A DNA stretch of 64,000 nt, from positions 1,550,001 through 1,614,000 of the forward strand of contig NZ_CP150276.1 of assembly GCF_037977235.1 (NCBI RefSeq), written 5' to 3'. A program made the translations under genes and the position numbers. Position 1 is the first letter of the stretch; every line of letters begins with the position of its first letter. This DNA comes from Paenibacillus sp. FSL K6-0276. GTDB lineage: Bacteria; Bacillota; Bacilli; Paenibacillales; Paenibacillaceae. Positions 46,522 to 56,294 of this stretch are shown here, piece after piece. The notes below the pieces were generated by a model. That model was not told where the DNA came from. It searched no databases and saw only the letters and a list, made by a program, of their open reading frames with translations.

Positions 46522-47118
46522 ATGAAAAACATATTATTGAAGTATTTAGCCAGATTTACAACACTTAACGAAGAAGAACAACAGGCAATCGTTGAAGAAA
46601 TACTGGTTCAAGAATATAAAAAAGGAACAGTTCTCCTTAGACAAGGAGATGTTCCTACGAAATGTTATTTCGTGTTAAAGGGATGCGTAAGGCAGTATTC
46701 GATTAATGAAGCGGGAAAAGAGGTCACATCCAATTTCTACACAGAGGAGCAAGCCATCTCGATCTTTAATTCTCATAAACAAGATAAGTCATCCGAGTAC
46801 ACCTTTACGTGTCTTGAAGACTCAGTATTGGTCGTTGGCGATCTAGCGATCGAAGAGGACATGTATAACAAATACGGTCAATTGGAGTCCATGACACGCA
46901 AGATGATCGAGGAAAAGTTCGGTCAAGTACAAGATGAATATGCTGCATTTATCGCTTCTACACCTGAAGAACGCTTCAAGTCTCTATTAACGAACCGACC
47001 CCATTTAATCGATCGCGTGCCTCAACATCAATTGGCAAGTTATCTCGGCATTACCCCTGAGTCATTAAGCAGAATCAAGAAGCGAGTCCATACAGACAAT
47101 CATGAGGCAGATGTTTAG
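46522..47118 (+). CDS. Crp/Fnr-family cyclic-nucleotide-binding-domain regulator
   Basis: 198 residues from ATG 46522 (AAGGAAAG upstream; the frame opens at 46444 without such a site). The CNB domain (about 20-125) has YKKGTVLLRQGDVPTKCYFV, LKGCVRQYSINEAGKEVTSN and FTCLEDSVLVVGD. The C-terminal HTH (about 150-190) has RVPQHQLASYLGITPESLSR. It belongs to the small Crp-like group usually linked to DUF4386 membrane proteins. Its stop codon overlaps the convergent DUF4386 gene by 3 bp. Confidence 0.88.
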   Translation: MKNILLKYLARFTTLNEEEQQAIVEEILVQEYKKGTVLLRQGDVPTKCYFVLKGCVRQYSINEAGKEVTSNFYTEEQAISIFNSHKQDKSSEYTFTCLEDSVLVVGDLAIEEDMYNKYGQLESMTRKMIEEKFGQVQDEYAAFIASTPEERFKSLLTNRPHLIDRVPQHQLASYLGITPESLSRIKKRVHTDNHEADV

Positions 47119-47828
47119 GCCGTTATAGGGGCCTTCCCGCCTTTAAACAGCAGCCATAACCCAAAGCCCAATTCTCCTACAATCATTGGCACAGTAAATA
47201 TAAATTTAAGTACGGTAATGACCCCATCGAATTGTGGGAGAAACGCGTTACATAGGTGTATGAGCATATAGCCTACACCAGCAATCACCAATAAGATACT
47301 AATGATTTTGGGTATGCCGTTTGATTTGACAGCCACATAGCCCACAATGAGTAAGTGCCCGCCAAAAACAATTAAACCAATCGACCACACGGATTCAAAA
47401 GCATCTAAATACAGCATGACTTGTGCTTGAAGCTGATCGGATATCGATAAAGGGTCAGCACTGTTCGCGAGCAGCCACACAAATAGTAAATTCAATATGG
47501 CTATTCCTAATATAGCCGCATAGGTAAGACGGAACCACGCACCGAGCAACGAAAGGCCGTTATTCATTGGCTTCAGGAACATATAGAATGCCCACGCGAC
47601 CACGATGTCACTAACCAGGATGATGACCCAGCCCAAGATTTCAGCTTTGAAAAGCGTGCTTGATGACATGAGATTATGAAATGTGGCGCTGGCATCTCCT
47701 TGCACCACAAGGCTTGCATGGACATAGCCATACGAAAAAAATGAAGCAAGTGTCATGATGATAAGCGATATGCCCGCAATCAGAGCAGGTGTTCGCTGAT
47801 CCGTTCGTTGTATTCCTGTGGTAACCAT
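47115..47828 (-). CDS. DUF4386 integral membrane protein
   Basis: 237 residues from ATG 47828, which has AGGGGG 7 bp upstream; the frame opens at 47888 but without a ribosome site. It starts VTTGIQRTDQRTPALIAGIS and has six or seven hydrophobic segments (for example GWVIILVSDIVVAWAFYMFL and LTYAAILGIAILNLLFVWLL). Typical DUF4386 features are the LLGAWFRLTYA and IGLIVFGGHLLIVGYVA segments. Function unknown. It converges on the Crp-like gene, and such pairs recur in firmicutes, suggesting the regulator controls it. Confidence 0.88.
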   Translation of the reverse strand: MVTTGIQRTDQRTPALIAGISLIIMTLASFFSYGYVHASLVVQGDASATFHNLMSSSTLFKAEILGWVIILVSDIVVAWAFYMFLKPMNNGLSLLGAWFRLTYAAILGIAILNLLFVWLLANSADPLSISDQLQAQVMLYLDAFESVWSIGLIVFGGHLLIVGYVAVKSNGIPKIISILLVIAGVGYMLIHLCNAFLPQFDGVITVLKFIFTVPMIVGELGFGLWLLFKGGKAPITA

Positions 47829-48248
47829 CCAATAACCCCCTAGGTTCTGTGTTAATCTCATTGTAATCGGAGGGTTATCACGGTTCATTGACTTAAATCA
47901 AGGGAATTTGTATTTGGAGGTACGATGGCTGTTGAGTCGAACAGATGGATATGGAGTTCGTAATCCCTAGGAAGCTTTTTCACATGGCGGAATGGTCCAT
48001 CATGGCTACTGGCCTATTCTTGTAGCGCCACGTTTCTGTTTAAGTACATTCCTTGTGCAGTTCGCCGAGTTTTTTTCTGAAAATGGTGGTTGTTGTATTC
48101 GATATAGAGTGTACAGCAGTACGGGAGAGAACAATTACATATCCAGCTTTTTATGATCGCGTTGTTCAAGGTTGCGGGCCGTCGCCTGTGAATATAGACA
48201 ACAAAAACGGAACTAACACTATTTCATTTTTAAGGAGTTGAGTCTTAT
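47829..48248. other. Intergenic region, no gene supported
   Basis: About 400 bp. One frame (48053-48241) is open but has no ribosome site and no recognisable content. Nothing else was seen apart from the AAGGAGTTGAG site (48232-48242) that serves the mutarotase gene. Confidence 0.5.
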
Positions 48249-49211
48249 ATGAATTATGACAGTGATTCACACGCAACTATAATAAGTTCCGTATACAAAG
48301 GACTGGCGTCTATTGTTCTGGAGAATGATAGATTACGAGTAGAGGTGGTACCTTCGCTTGGTGCTAAACTAGTCTCTCTGTTCTATAAACCGAGCGGTAA
48401 AGAATGGCTCCTAAGTTCAACAGATACGACCCTAGAGGCTACCGAATATGGCTCCGATTTCACGAAAGCGGCGTTGTGCGGCTGGGATGAATGTTTTCCC
48501 ACTATTAACCCAAGCGGTACGGCATACCAGGCGGATGTCCACCTTCCCGATCATGGAGAGGTATGGGCATTGCCTTGGCAGTCTGAGACGGATGTTCACG
48601 GATTATCCTGCAGCGTGAAGGGAGTACAGCTTCCTTATCTGCTGACCAGAAGACTTGAACTAGGACCGGGCTCGGAGTTGAATCTGCATTATAATGTGCT
48701 GAACACGGGAGTCTCCGCATTCTCCTTCTTATGGGCAATGCATCCTTTATTCGCTGTTACTGAGGAAACGGCGATATTGCTGCCATCCAAGATGGAGAAA
48801 ATGGTATGTGTATATGGCGGTCAGTCCTTAGAAGAAGGAGTGGAGTACCAAAGTTCATTATTCAACAAGCTGTCTCCCCTGGAGAAAGGGGATGGATTGA
48901 AATTCTATTACTCAGAACCGGTCGGGGGGAATTGGTCGGGCTTGTACGGCGAAGAAACGGGGAATTATATCACAGTCTCAGCATCAGGGACCGAGGTTCC
49001 CCAATTTGGAGTATGGATAGACAGTGGCTTGTTAGGCAATCACGTTGCCGTAGCGTTAGAGCCGGGAATTGGATATTATGATAGCTTGGCCAGAGCTGAA
49101 AGCAATGGCAGTGCCCTGAAGCTGGAACCTGGAGAAGCGTTTAGCTGGAGCATCTGCCTTTCATTGGGCCAGGGAATTTCCCGCTGTCAAACACAGACTA
49201 TTAGTTCGTGA
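48249..49211 (+). CDS. Aldose 1-epimerase (galactose mutarotase family)
   Basis: 320 residues; ATG 48249 behind AAGGAGTTGAG. Mutarotase-like beta-sandwich: LENDRLRVEVVPSLGAKLVS, LCGWDECFPTINPSG, LPDHGEVWALPWQ (catalytic-type His and Asp region), FLWAMHPLFAV and the late Glu in VALEPGIGYYDS. It interconverts anomers of a hexose such as galactose in the cytoplasm. It lies 5 bp from the convergent AraC gene and next to a DUF5107 protein with a related fold, so it belongs to a carbohydrate locus. Confidence 0.85.
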   Translation: MNYDSDSHATIISSVYKGLASIVLENDRLRVEVVPSLGAKLVSLFYKPSGKEWLLSSTDTTLEATEYGSDFTKAALCGWDECFPTINPSGTAYQADVHLPDHGEVWALPWQSETDVHGLSCSVKGVQLPYLLTRRLELGPGSELNLHYNVLNTGVSAFSFLWAMHPLFAVTEETAILLPSKMEKMVCVYGGQSLEEGVEYQSSLFNKLSPLEKGDGLKFYYSEPVGGNWSGLYGEETGNYITVSASGTEVPQFGVWIDSGLLGNHVAVALEPGIGYYDSLARAESNGSALKLEPGEAFSWSICLSLGQGISRCQTQTISS

Positions 49212-49216
49212 GAAGT

Positions 49217-50113
49217 TTAGCCTTTCGGGATTTTTCGGTAACTTGAGGGGGAGAATCCCGAAATCTTCTTAAAAAGCCGGGAGAAATAATAGGGATCACT
49301 AATGCCCACTGCAGAACTGACTTCTTTAATGCTGAGTTCGGTAAGATCAAGAAGATGACCTGCCCGCTGAATTTTGAGCCGCAAGAAATACTCGATTGGG
49401 GAGACTCCTGTTTCGGAATTGAATAAATAGATTAGATGCTGTTTCGATACCCCAACATGCTTAGCGAGTTCAGTAAGAGAAATGGAGCCGCTCATATGTC
49501 CATTCATATATTGAATAGCCTGCTCTAAATACGTTTCACGTTTCTTTTCTTGTGACGATTTCCCCGCATTTAATCCAATTCCGGAGAGAAGTTGTCTTGC
49601 GGTCTGGGCAACATGTACATGGGTCGTCAGGGTATATGTCCGCTCGGCTAGCATTTCAAATGCAGGCACGAACCATTCAATTAAACGAGCCTTGCCGCTG
49701 GGTGATAAAGCGAGCGGTGCGTTAGACAGACCGAACAGCTTAACTAATCTATGAGCATGCCCGCCTTTGAAATGAAACCAATAGATGCTCCATGGTCTCT
49801 CCTCCATCGCTCCATATCGGTGTGCGGTTTCGGGAGGGATAATCATCATGTCTCCCTGCTGCAGTATCATTTTCTCTCCATGGTTCAGCTCGATCCAGCC
49901 TTCTCCAGCTTCGCAAAAGATGAAAATATGAGACGGACTGCCTTCTTGACGTTCCCTGAAATGATATTGAGCGTTAGGGAAATAGCCAATATCCGTAATA
50001 AATAATGATGAAGTCAGTTCCTCCTGCTCTAGTTCTCTCATCCAATATTCTGGAAGCACATATAACTTCTCTTCTACAAACCCTTCAGGCTTACGAATAT
50101 TTTCATGACTCAT
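49217..50113 (-). CDS. AraC-family regulator with cupin sensor
   Basis: 298 residues from ATG 50113 (GGGGGAACTGG upstream; the frame is open to 50218). The N-terminal cupin-like sugar-binding domain (about 45-130) has HIFIFCEAGEGWIELNHGEK and DMMIIPPETAHRYG. Two C-terminal HTHs (about 195-295) have LAKHVGVSKQHLIYLFNSET and VGISDPYYFSRLFKKISGFS. It is divergent from the DUF5107 gene with 126 bp between starts and probably activates it in response to a sugar. Confidence 0.92.
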   Translation of the reverse strand: MSHENIRKPEGFVEEKLYVLPEYWMRELEQEELTSSLFITDIGYFPNAQYHFRERQEGSPSHIFIFCEAGEGWIELNHGEKMILQQGDMMIIPPETAHRYGAMEERPWSIYWFHFKGGHAHRLVKLFGLSNAPLALSPSGKARLIEWFVPAFEMLAERTYTLTTHVHVAQTARQLLSGIGLNAGKSSQEKKRETYLEQAIQYMNGHMSGSISLTELAKHVGVSKQHLIYLFNSETGVSPIEYFLRLKIQRAGHLLDLTELSIKEVSSAVGISDPYYFSRLFKKISGFSPSSYRKIPKG

Positions 50114-50239
50114 TCCAGTTCCCCCGTAATTATTAATCAGAATAAGAATATAATCCATCACTTCCCGCATTTCGTCAATTGGAACCTCCCTTGCCAGAGG
50201 ATAAAGTATAACTATCAAGACAAGGGAGGCATTTCAAAC

Positions 50240-53200
50240 ATGAAGCATGAAGCTATAGAGCATAAGCCGGAGGTCAATCCAACTGGATCTGGTCAAGTAC
50301 AGGTATGGGAAACGAATGTGTTGATTCCTACATATGAGGCGGGTGAAGCTGACCCCAATCCTATGTTTTTAGAGAAAAGAGTGTATCAGGGAAGCACGGG
50401 ACGCGTGTATCCACATCCGGTGATAGAGAGCATCTCGGATATGAAGAATGATAAAAATTACAAATTGGTCATTCTGGAAAACGAATATATCCGTATTGAG
50501 ATCATGCCGGAAATTGGGGGGAGAATCTATCGCGCGCTCGACAAGACAAACAATTACGATTTCGTCTACTATAACCGCGTGATTAAGCCTGCACTGGTCG
50601 GCCTTGCAGGACCTTGGATATCCGGAGGAATTGAATTTAACTGGCCGCAGCATCACCGGCCGAATACGTTCGGTCCAGTCGAATACAGATACGAAGAAAC
50701 AGAAAATGGAAGCGCTACAGTCTGGGTGAGCGAGATTGACCGGATGTACGGCACGAAAGTAACTGCTGCATTCAAGCTCTATCCTGGCAAGGCGTATCTG
50801 GAAATAAACGCTCAGTTATACAATCGGACACCTGAGCCGCAGACTTTTCTGTGGTGGGCTAATCCGGCCGTAGCGGTTAATGACCATACTCAATCCGTGT
50901 TTCCGCCAGACGTGACGGCCGTATTTGATCATGGCAAAAGAGACGTCTCACGTTTTCCGATAGCTAACGGAATCTATTATAAACAGGATTATTCTGAAGG
51001 TGTGGATATTTCCCGGTATAAGAACATTCCTGTTCCGACTTCGTACATGGCCTATAAATCGGATTACAATTTTGTTGGCGGATATGATCATGGGGTGGAG
51101 GCCGGACTGCTGCATGTGGCGAATCATCATATCTCTCCCGGTAAAAAACAATGGACCTGGGGAAACGGGGAGTTTGGCCAGGCGTGGGACCGTCAATTGA
51201 CGGATGAAGATGGCCCATACATTGAATTGATGACGGGAGTGTACACCGACAATCAGCCCGACTTCACATGGCTGCAGCCTTACGAGGAAAAGACCTTCAG
51301 TCAATACTTCATGCCTTACAAAAACATCGGTGTCGTAAAAAATGCTTCCATTGAGGCAGCCGTCAATCTGGAGGTTGATGCTGAGGCGGGGCAGGCGGTG
51401 ATTAAGGTGTATACGACTTCGATACTTGAACATGCGGTCGTGGAACTGAGTGGAGCGACAAGCTGTTATATGAAGAAAACTGTAACCTTGTCCCCAGTGG
51501 ATTCCTTCCAGTCTACTGTAACGCTGAACAGCGGAGAGCAGGAGTATGATTTGAAACTGTCTGTTCGAAATGCTGAAGGCAGGCTGTTGATCTCCTATCA
51601 ACCGAAACAGCCGGATATTGAGCGGGTTCCTGATGCCGCCAAACCACTGGCAGAGCCGGAAGAGCTGCGTTCGACGGAGGAACTATATCTAGCTGGCCTG
51701 CATCTTGAGCAATATCGGCATGCTACGTTTGAGCCCGAAGCCTACTATTTGGAAGGATTGAAGCGGGACAGTGGCGATATTCGGCTTAATGTGGCTTATG
51801 GAACCTTGCTGCTTCGCCGTGGATTATATAAAGATAGCGAGAACTATTTCCGCAAAGCGATCGAGCGTTTGACCTGGCGGAATCCCAATCCTTATGACAG
51901 TGAGGCCTATTACCAGCTGGGAGTATCGCTGCGTGGACAAAGCCGCTTAGAGGAAGCTTTTGCTGCTTTTCACAAATCAGTATGGTCTGCTGCTTGGCAA
52001 GATGCAGGGTACTTCTCTCTTGCACAAATTGCCAGTCTGAAAGGCCAATACGCCGAGGCGCTTGAGCAGGTTGAGCGCTCCCTCATCCGCAATTCACGCA
52101 ATTACAAAGCACGTAATCTCAAAACTGCACTGCTGCGTAAGCTTGGGTTTGCCGGCAAAGCCAAGACCTTTGCACTTGAAACTCTTGAAATGGATATCGC
52201 TGATTTCGGAGCCTATAATGAACTGGCGCTGGCCCATGCAGCCTTGGAAGAAAACGCTGTAGCGGATGAAGTATTGTCTGATTTGCATCAACTGATGAGA
52301 AATGATGCTCACAACTATCTCAATTTAATTGAGGATTATATGAACTGCGGTCTCTTTGAAGAAGCCATTGCCGTAGGGGAAAGAGTAGTAAACCAGAAGG
52401 ATTCTGTCTATCCGATGCTGCATTATGCACTGGGAGAATTATATAAACGTACAGGACAATTTAAGCTAGCTCAGGAAGCGTGTCATAGGGGACAATTGGC
52501 TGATCCAACCTATTGTTTCCCGAATACCCTGTTTGAACTTGAGCTGCTAGAAAGAGCAGTTCAATCTAATTCGGAAGACGACAAAGCTCATTACTATCTA
52601 GGGAATTTCTATTATGATAAGAAACGGCCGATTGATGCGATTGCGAGTTGGGAGCGGTCTCGTGAGCTGCGGGATGACTATCCGACGGTACACCGCAATT
52701 TGGGGCTGGCCTATTATAACAAGCAGAATAATCCGCAAGCGGCACTAGCCTCGCTGGAGCAGGCATTTGCCTGTGCACCGGAAGATGTACGTATTTTATT
52801 TGAACTGGATCAACTGCGCAAGAAGCTCGCTTGGTCAACGGAGGAACGCCTTCATATCCTTGAGCAAAGACGAGGACTGGTTGAGAAGAGAGACGATCTT
52901 TATGTTGAATATGTAACCTTGCTGAACAATCTTGAACGCTATCAAGAGGCTATTACTGCCCTGTCTCTGCGTAATTTCCATCCTTGGGAAGGTGGAGAGG
53001 GTAAGGTAACAGGACAATATAAGTTTGCTCATACCGAGCTTGGCAAGAAAGCACTGCAAGATGGTCAATATGAAGTAGCTGCTGAGCATTTACAACAAGC
53101 GCTGGTCTATCCGCTAAATCTGGGTGAAGGAAAGCTGGAAGGAGCTCAGGAGAATAATATCTATTATTATCTCGGTATGGCATACGAAGGTCTTCAGCGG

Positions 53201-53623
53201 GAACAAGAAGCCATTTCCAGTTACACTATTGCTTCTCAGGGGCTGGCTGAACCTACAAGTGCGATGTACTACAATGATCAACCGCCAGAAATGATCTTCT
53301 ACCAAGGGCTGTCCTGGTTGAAACTCCATAACCAGAAGGAGGCCAAGCGCCGCTTCAATAAACTGATTGATTATGCGGAAAAACATATTTTTGACGATAT
53401 CAAAATTGATTACTTTGCCGTATCTCTGCCGGACTTCCTTGTGTTTGAGGATGATCTGAACCGGCGAAATGTAATCCATTGCCGGTATATGAGAGGTCTT
53501 GGACTTCTGGGTCTCGGCCGTGACGATGAAGCGAGAACTGAACTTGAATTAGCTCTGGAAATGGAACCTAATCATCAAGGGGCTATGGTTCATAGACGAT
53601 TAAGCGGTAGTACGATGAATTAG
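50240..53623 (+). CDS. DUF5107 carbohydrate-active-type protein with TPR repeats
   Basis: 1127 residues from ATG 50240 (AAGGGAGG at 50222-50229). Residues about 15-400 form a DUF5107 domain, a mutarotase-like beta-sandwich: NEYIRIEIMPEIGGRIYRAL, PWISGGIEFNWPQHHRPNTF, FLWWANPAVAVNDHTQSVFP and FTWLQPYEEKTFSQYFMPY. The C-terminal half (about 500-1120) is a long TPR superhelix (AYYQLGVSLRGQSRLEEAFA, HYALGELYKRTGQFKLAQEA). There is no signal peptide, so it is cytoplasmic. DUF5107-TPR proteins occur in sugar-utilisation loci; an enzymatic role on a glycoside is likely but I cannot state the reaction. Confidence 0.85.
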   Translation: MKHEAIEHKPEVNPTGSGQVQVWETNVLIPTYEAGEADPNPMFLEKRVYQGSTGRVYPHPVIESISDMKNDKNYKLVILENEYIRIEIMPEIGGRIYRALDKTNNYDFVYYNRVIKPALVGLAGPWISGGIEFNWPQHHRPNTFGPVEYRYEETENGSATVWVSEIDRMYGTKVTAAFKLYPGKAYLEINAQLYNRTPEPQTFLWWANPAVAVNDHTQSVFPPDVTAVFDHGKRDVSRFPIANGIYYKQDYSEGVDISRYKNIPVPTSYMAYKSDYNFVGGYDHGVEAGLLHVANHHISPGKKQWTWGNGEFGQAWDRQLTDEDGPYIELMTGVYTDNQPDFTWLQPYEEKTFSQYFMPYKNIGVVKNASIEAAVNLEVDAEAGQAVIKVYTTSILEHAVVELSGATSCYMKKTVTLSPVDSFQSTVTLNSGEQEYDLKLSVRNAEGRLLISYQPKQPDIERVPDAAKPLAEPEELRSTEELYLAGLHLEQYRHATFEPEAYYLEGLKRDSGDIRLNVAYGTLLLRRGLYKDSENYFRKAIERLTWRNPNPYDSEAYYQLGVSLRGQSRLEEAFAAFHKSVWSAAWQDAGYFSLAQIASLKGQYAEALEQVERSLIRNSRNYKARNLKTALLRKLGFAGKAKTFALETLEMDIADFGAYNELALAHAALEENAVADEVLSDLHQLMRNDAHNYLNLIEDYMNCGLFEEAIAVGERVVNQKDSVYPMLHYALGELYKRTGQFKLAQEACHRGQLADPTYCFPNTLFELELLERAVQSNSEDDKAHYYLGNFYYDKKRPIDAIASWERSRELRDDYPTVHRNLGLAYYNKQNNPQAALASLEQAFACAPEDVRILFELDQLRKKLAWSTEERLHILEQRRGLVEKRDDLYVEYVTLLNNLERYQEAITALSLRNFHPWEGGEGKVTGQYKFAHTELGKKALQDGQYEVAAEHLQQALVYPLNLGEGKLEGAQENNIYYYLGMAYEGLQREQEAISSYTIASQGLAEPTSAMYYNDQPPEMIFYQGLSWLKLHNQKEAKRRFNKLIDYAEKHIFDDIKIDYFAVSLPDFLVFEDDLNRRNVIHCRYMRGLGLLGLGRDDEARTELELALEMEPNHQGAMVHRRLSGSTMN

Positions 53624-53669
53624 GAAGACCAAGAGGAGTGGCAAGCCACAGGCTTGCCCTCTCCGATGA

Positions 53670-54176
53670 ACGTTCCTGTTCCGCATACACTTTGAAGCCG
53701 TATATCGTGATGCGGTGATCTGGATTAACGGCCATCAAGCGGGTTCGCACTTCAACTCGGGTTATACTGCTTTTGAGATAGATGTGACAACAAATCTCCA
53801 GTATGGCGTGGAGAATCGGATTACGGTAAAAGTGGACAATTCACCTAGTGAAGAGGCGCTTCCTAAAGGAAGCAGCTTTGATTGGGCGGATGACGGAGGT
53901 TTAATTCGTCCAGTCAAACTCGTAGTAACCGGTCAAACAGCATTATTCAAATTAAAGTCAGCTCAGAGGTCCAATTTGGACAAATTGACAATAAGGCTAC
54001 AGGAAAGTTGTATGCAGAAGTACTGCTATGCCGTAAAAGAATATCACCTATCTGTGTCATCGACAGATGAAGAGTTTGTCAAACGAGTGATTCCTGATAT
54101 GTATCCGGGAGATATCCTGAAAATGAAGATCACTATTGAACAAATAAATCCTAGTAAAGTGCCCGGCGATCGCTGA
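53670..54176 (+). pseudogene. GH2 glycosidase fragment (sugar-binding domain)
   Basis: From about 53674 the frame reads FRIHFEAVYRDAVIWINGHQ, AGSHFNSGYTAFEIDVT, NRITVKVDNSPSE and GGLIRPVKLVV, the jelly-roll domain of a GH2 enzyme. The expected barrel is missing: the frame goes on into unrelated sequence (EYHLSVSSTDEEFVKRVIPD) and stops at 54176. The start is also missing, although the first ATC/ATG-type codons are open from 53715. It is a relic of an enzyme that would have followed the DUF5107 gene. Confidence 0.75.
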
Positions 54177-54196
54177 AGATCTGCCGGGTACTTTGC
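54156..54196 (+). terminator. Terminator-like hairpin
   Basis: AAAGTGCCCGGC (54156-54167) pairs with GCCGGGTACTTT (54183-54194) with one G-T pair, at the stop codon of the GH2 fragment. Confidence 0.6.
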
Positions 54197-54772
54197 TGGG
54201 ATCACTATACTCTTATATTGTGACAACGCTCCCGAGTACAATAGCCTCTTCTATAGCCAGTGATAGCTTCACATCCATCAGAGCATCAGATAAAGAATAA
54301 GTAGAAATATTCCTGTTTTCAGGTATTTTGACATGTATGGAAGAGTCTGGCCCATGGCAATCTCTTCATCAGAAAGTGGAAAGGGATGATAAGGATTATG
54401 AAACAGACAGTGTTGTCCTGTGCGTATTTCGTACAAGGATAGACTGTCCAAACTGCCTTCCTGTCCTCCCTGTAAACTTCAAACAGCCAGTCACCAACAG
54501 ACTTCCGGTGACTGGCTGTTTAAACTTGTATTGACGATAACCCATTCAAGAAAAGTCTTTAGCATGGAAATGACATCGTATCGTGTCCACAACCTCAAAA
54601 AATTCGATAACACTGGTGAGGATATGGAGGATTTAATCTCCATCGGGACAATTGGCTGATTAAAGCCATTGAGAGCGTGGTCGGCCGAACTCACGCCTCT
54701 TCATCTACTTCCTGGGCTATTCAGGAGAAGCAGCATTTGATTCTAGGATCTGTACGCAGGAACCGGATGGTA
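54197..54772. other. Non-coding stretch with one strong inverted repeat
   Basis: About 575 bp. Two short frames are open, without ribosome sites or recognisable content. At 54481-54521, AAACAGCCAGTCACC pairs perfectly with GGTGACTGGCTGTTT across 11 nt, a bidirectional terminator type structure. No gene is supported. Confidence 0.6.
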
Positions 54773-55726
54773 CTATCGCCCCTTAATCACCTTCTCGTAG
54801 ATTTTTAAGTAACGTTCAGCCATCTTCTCTTTCGTAAATCGACTAGCGACATATTGACGAAGCTGTTCAGGATGTACTGATGAATTGCCCATAATCATCT
54901 CTGCCATAGCCTCCGCGCTTTTACACAAGAATTGTGGAAACCCAGACAATACTTCCGGCACTGCACCTCTTGGGAATGCGGCGACAGGCGTTCCACAGGC
55001 CATCGCTTCGATCATCACGAGTCCAAATTGCTCTTCGCAAGCAGTTGGAAACATGAGCCATTTGGCATGCCGCAGTAAATCTTGTTTTGCTTTCCCATGA
55101 ACTTCATTGACATATTCGATGTTAGGACTGTTTTTAATTCGTGGAAGGATCTGCTTAAACAGATCTCCGTCCCAGGCGGGACCAGCTATTATCGTTCTTA
55201 TGCCTGTCATTTCGGCTATATCAATGGCAGTATGCACGCCTTTTTCCCAATCAATCCGTCCTAGGAACAGCACATAATCTTTTTTGTACGCACTATATTT
55301 ATACTCGTCAAGGTCGATTCCATTGTGTACATAATATCCTTTATGCCGGTGTGGAGACTGTTTAAGCTTCGTTCTACTCACATATACTGGATGCTTTACT
55401 GGGACATCTAGCGACCATTCCGTGTGAATCGTTGAGATCGTTGGAATGTGCAGGTCTTCCTTTCCAAACAGGAGATCATGTGTATGGTCGTGTATGATAT
55501 CGGTATTGTCGGGAATCGTATCAAGAACGAAATCCTTGATGCTGCCATTCTTATACCGATGTCCATACGGAATGACGACAGCACGGCTTCGGCTCCCTGC
55601 GAGAGCATATACATAGACCTCGTGTCCCATATCCACAAGCGCATCTGATAAATTGTATACGATTCTTTCGAGACCTCCACTGCCTGGAAGAGGAATGATG
55701 TCAGGAGCGATCTGAACAATGATCAC
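54773..55726 (-). CDS. GT4-type glycosyltransferase
   Basis: 317 residues; GTG 55726 after AGAGGTGATTT. GT-B fold of family 4: IVQIAPDIIPLPGSGGLERI (donor/acceptor loop with the G-G motif), IIHDHTHDLLFG, then the C-terminal Rossmann domain with VLFLGRIDWEKGVHTAIDIA, AWDGDLFK and the E-x7-E region EEQFGLVMIEAMACGTPVAA. It transfers a sugar from a nucleotide donor. It is the last of four minus-strand genes (GT2, GT4, deacetylase, GT4), which may form a glycan pathway for the spore surface. Confidence 0.9.
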   Translation of the reverse strand: MIIVQIAPDIIPLPGSGGLERIVYNLSDALVDMGHEVYVYALAGSRSRAVVIPYGHRYKNGSIKDFVLDTIPDNTDIIHDHTHDLLFGKEDLHIPTISTIHTEWSLDVPVKHPVYVSRTKLKQSPHRHKGYYVHNGIDLDEYKYSAYKKDYVLFLGRIDWEKGVHTAIDIAEMTGIRTIIAGPAWDGDLFKQILPRIKNSPNIEYVNEVHGKAKQDLLRHAKWLMFPTACEEQFGLVMIEAMACGTPVAAFPRGAVPEVLSGFPQFLCKSAEAMAEMIMGNSSVHPEQLRQYVASRFTKEKMAERYLKIYEKVIKGR

Positions 55727-55763
55727 CGTAAATCACCTCTGCTTGATAATCGTGTATGGGAGC

Positions 55764-56294
55764 TTAAGATTCCCACGGGTCAGCCTGAATTAACCTCTCG
55801 TTCACTATGAAGGGCATCAATTGTTCAATGACATACATTTGGCTTTTATAGTGCTGCAATAATTTGAGTTTCATTTGCAATATATGAAATGGAAGCGGAT
55901 CGTTTGCTGTATCGAATACATTTAAACAATCTATATTCATGCTGTGCAAAATACGGGATAGCGACTTATGCTGACTATGCCCGTATTCCCCGTGCAGATT
56001 ATGAGTGACAACTTTATGGAAATGGCCAGTATCCAGTAGGTTTCTTAAAGCGTCTTTCACTTGTTCTTCATCAAAATCTCCTTCATATTCGTCTGGGAAG
56101 TCCCATATTTCGTACCCGGCGTCAACGAACTTCATCGCTGTTCGGAATTCCCGTGAACGAGTCTCGTTGCTACAGTTCGTCAGGCAAATGACTTTCCAGC
56201 CTGACTCCTCTAATAAAGCTCCACCTCCAAATATGCTTTCATCGTCAGGATGAGCGACTACCATGAGCTTATCTGCTGCCGATTTGGATGACAT
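55764..56294 (-). CDS. PIG-L/LmbE-type N-acetylsugar deacetylase
   Basis: 176 residues; ATG 56294 shares a base with the TGA of the gene upstream (GTGATG), with GAGGTGGAG before it. The zinc and catalytic motif is MVVAHPDDES and the third ligand region is HNLHGEYGHSQHKSL. Members remove an acetyl group from an N-acetylated sugar. It lies between two GT4 genes, the arrangement used when one transferase attaches GlcNAc and it is then deacetylated (as in bacillithiol synthesis). It is shorter than BshB (about 235), so a surface glycan role fits better. Confidence 0.9.
   Translation of the reverse strand: MSSKSAADKLMVVAHPDDESIFGGGALLEESGWKVICLTNCSNETRSREFRTAMKFVDAGYEIWDFPDEYEGDFDEEQVKDALRNLLDTGHFHKVVTHNLHGEYGHSQHKSLSRILHSMNIDCLNVFDTANDPLPFHILQMKLKLLQHYKSQMYVIEQLMPFIVNERLIQADPWES

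Noticed and set aside
54328-54660. Two short plus-strand frames downstream of the GH2 fragment
   Set aside because: No ribosome sites, they overlap a perfect inverted repeat and each other, and no protein features are visible.
55764-56294. Assignment of the PIG-L protein as bacillithiol deacetylase BshB
   Set aside because: It is short for BshB and sits in a multi-transferase glycan operon without other bacillithiol genes.
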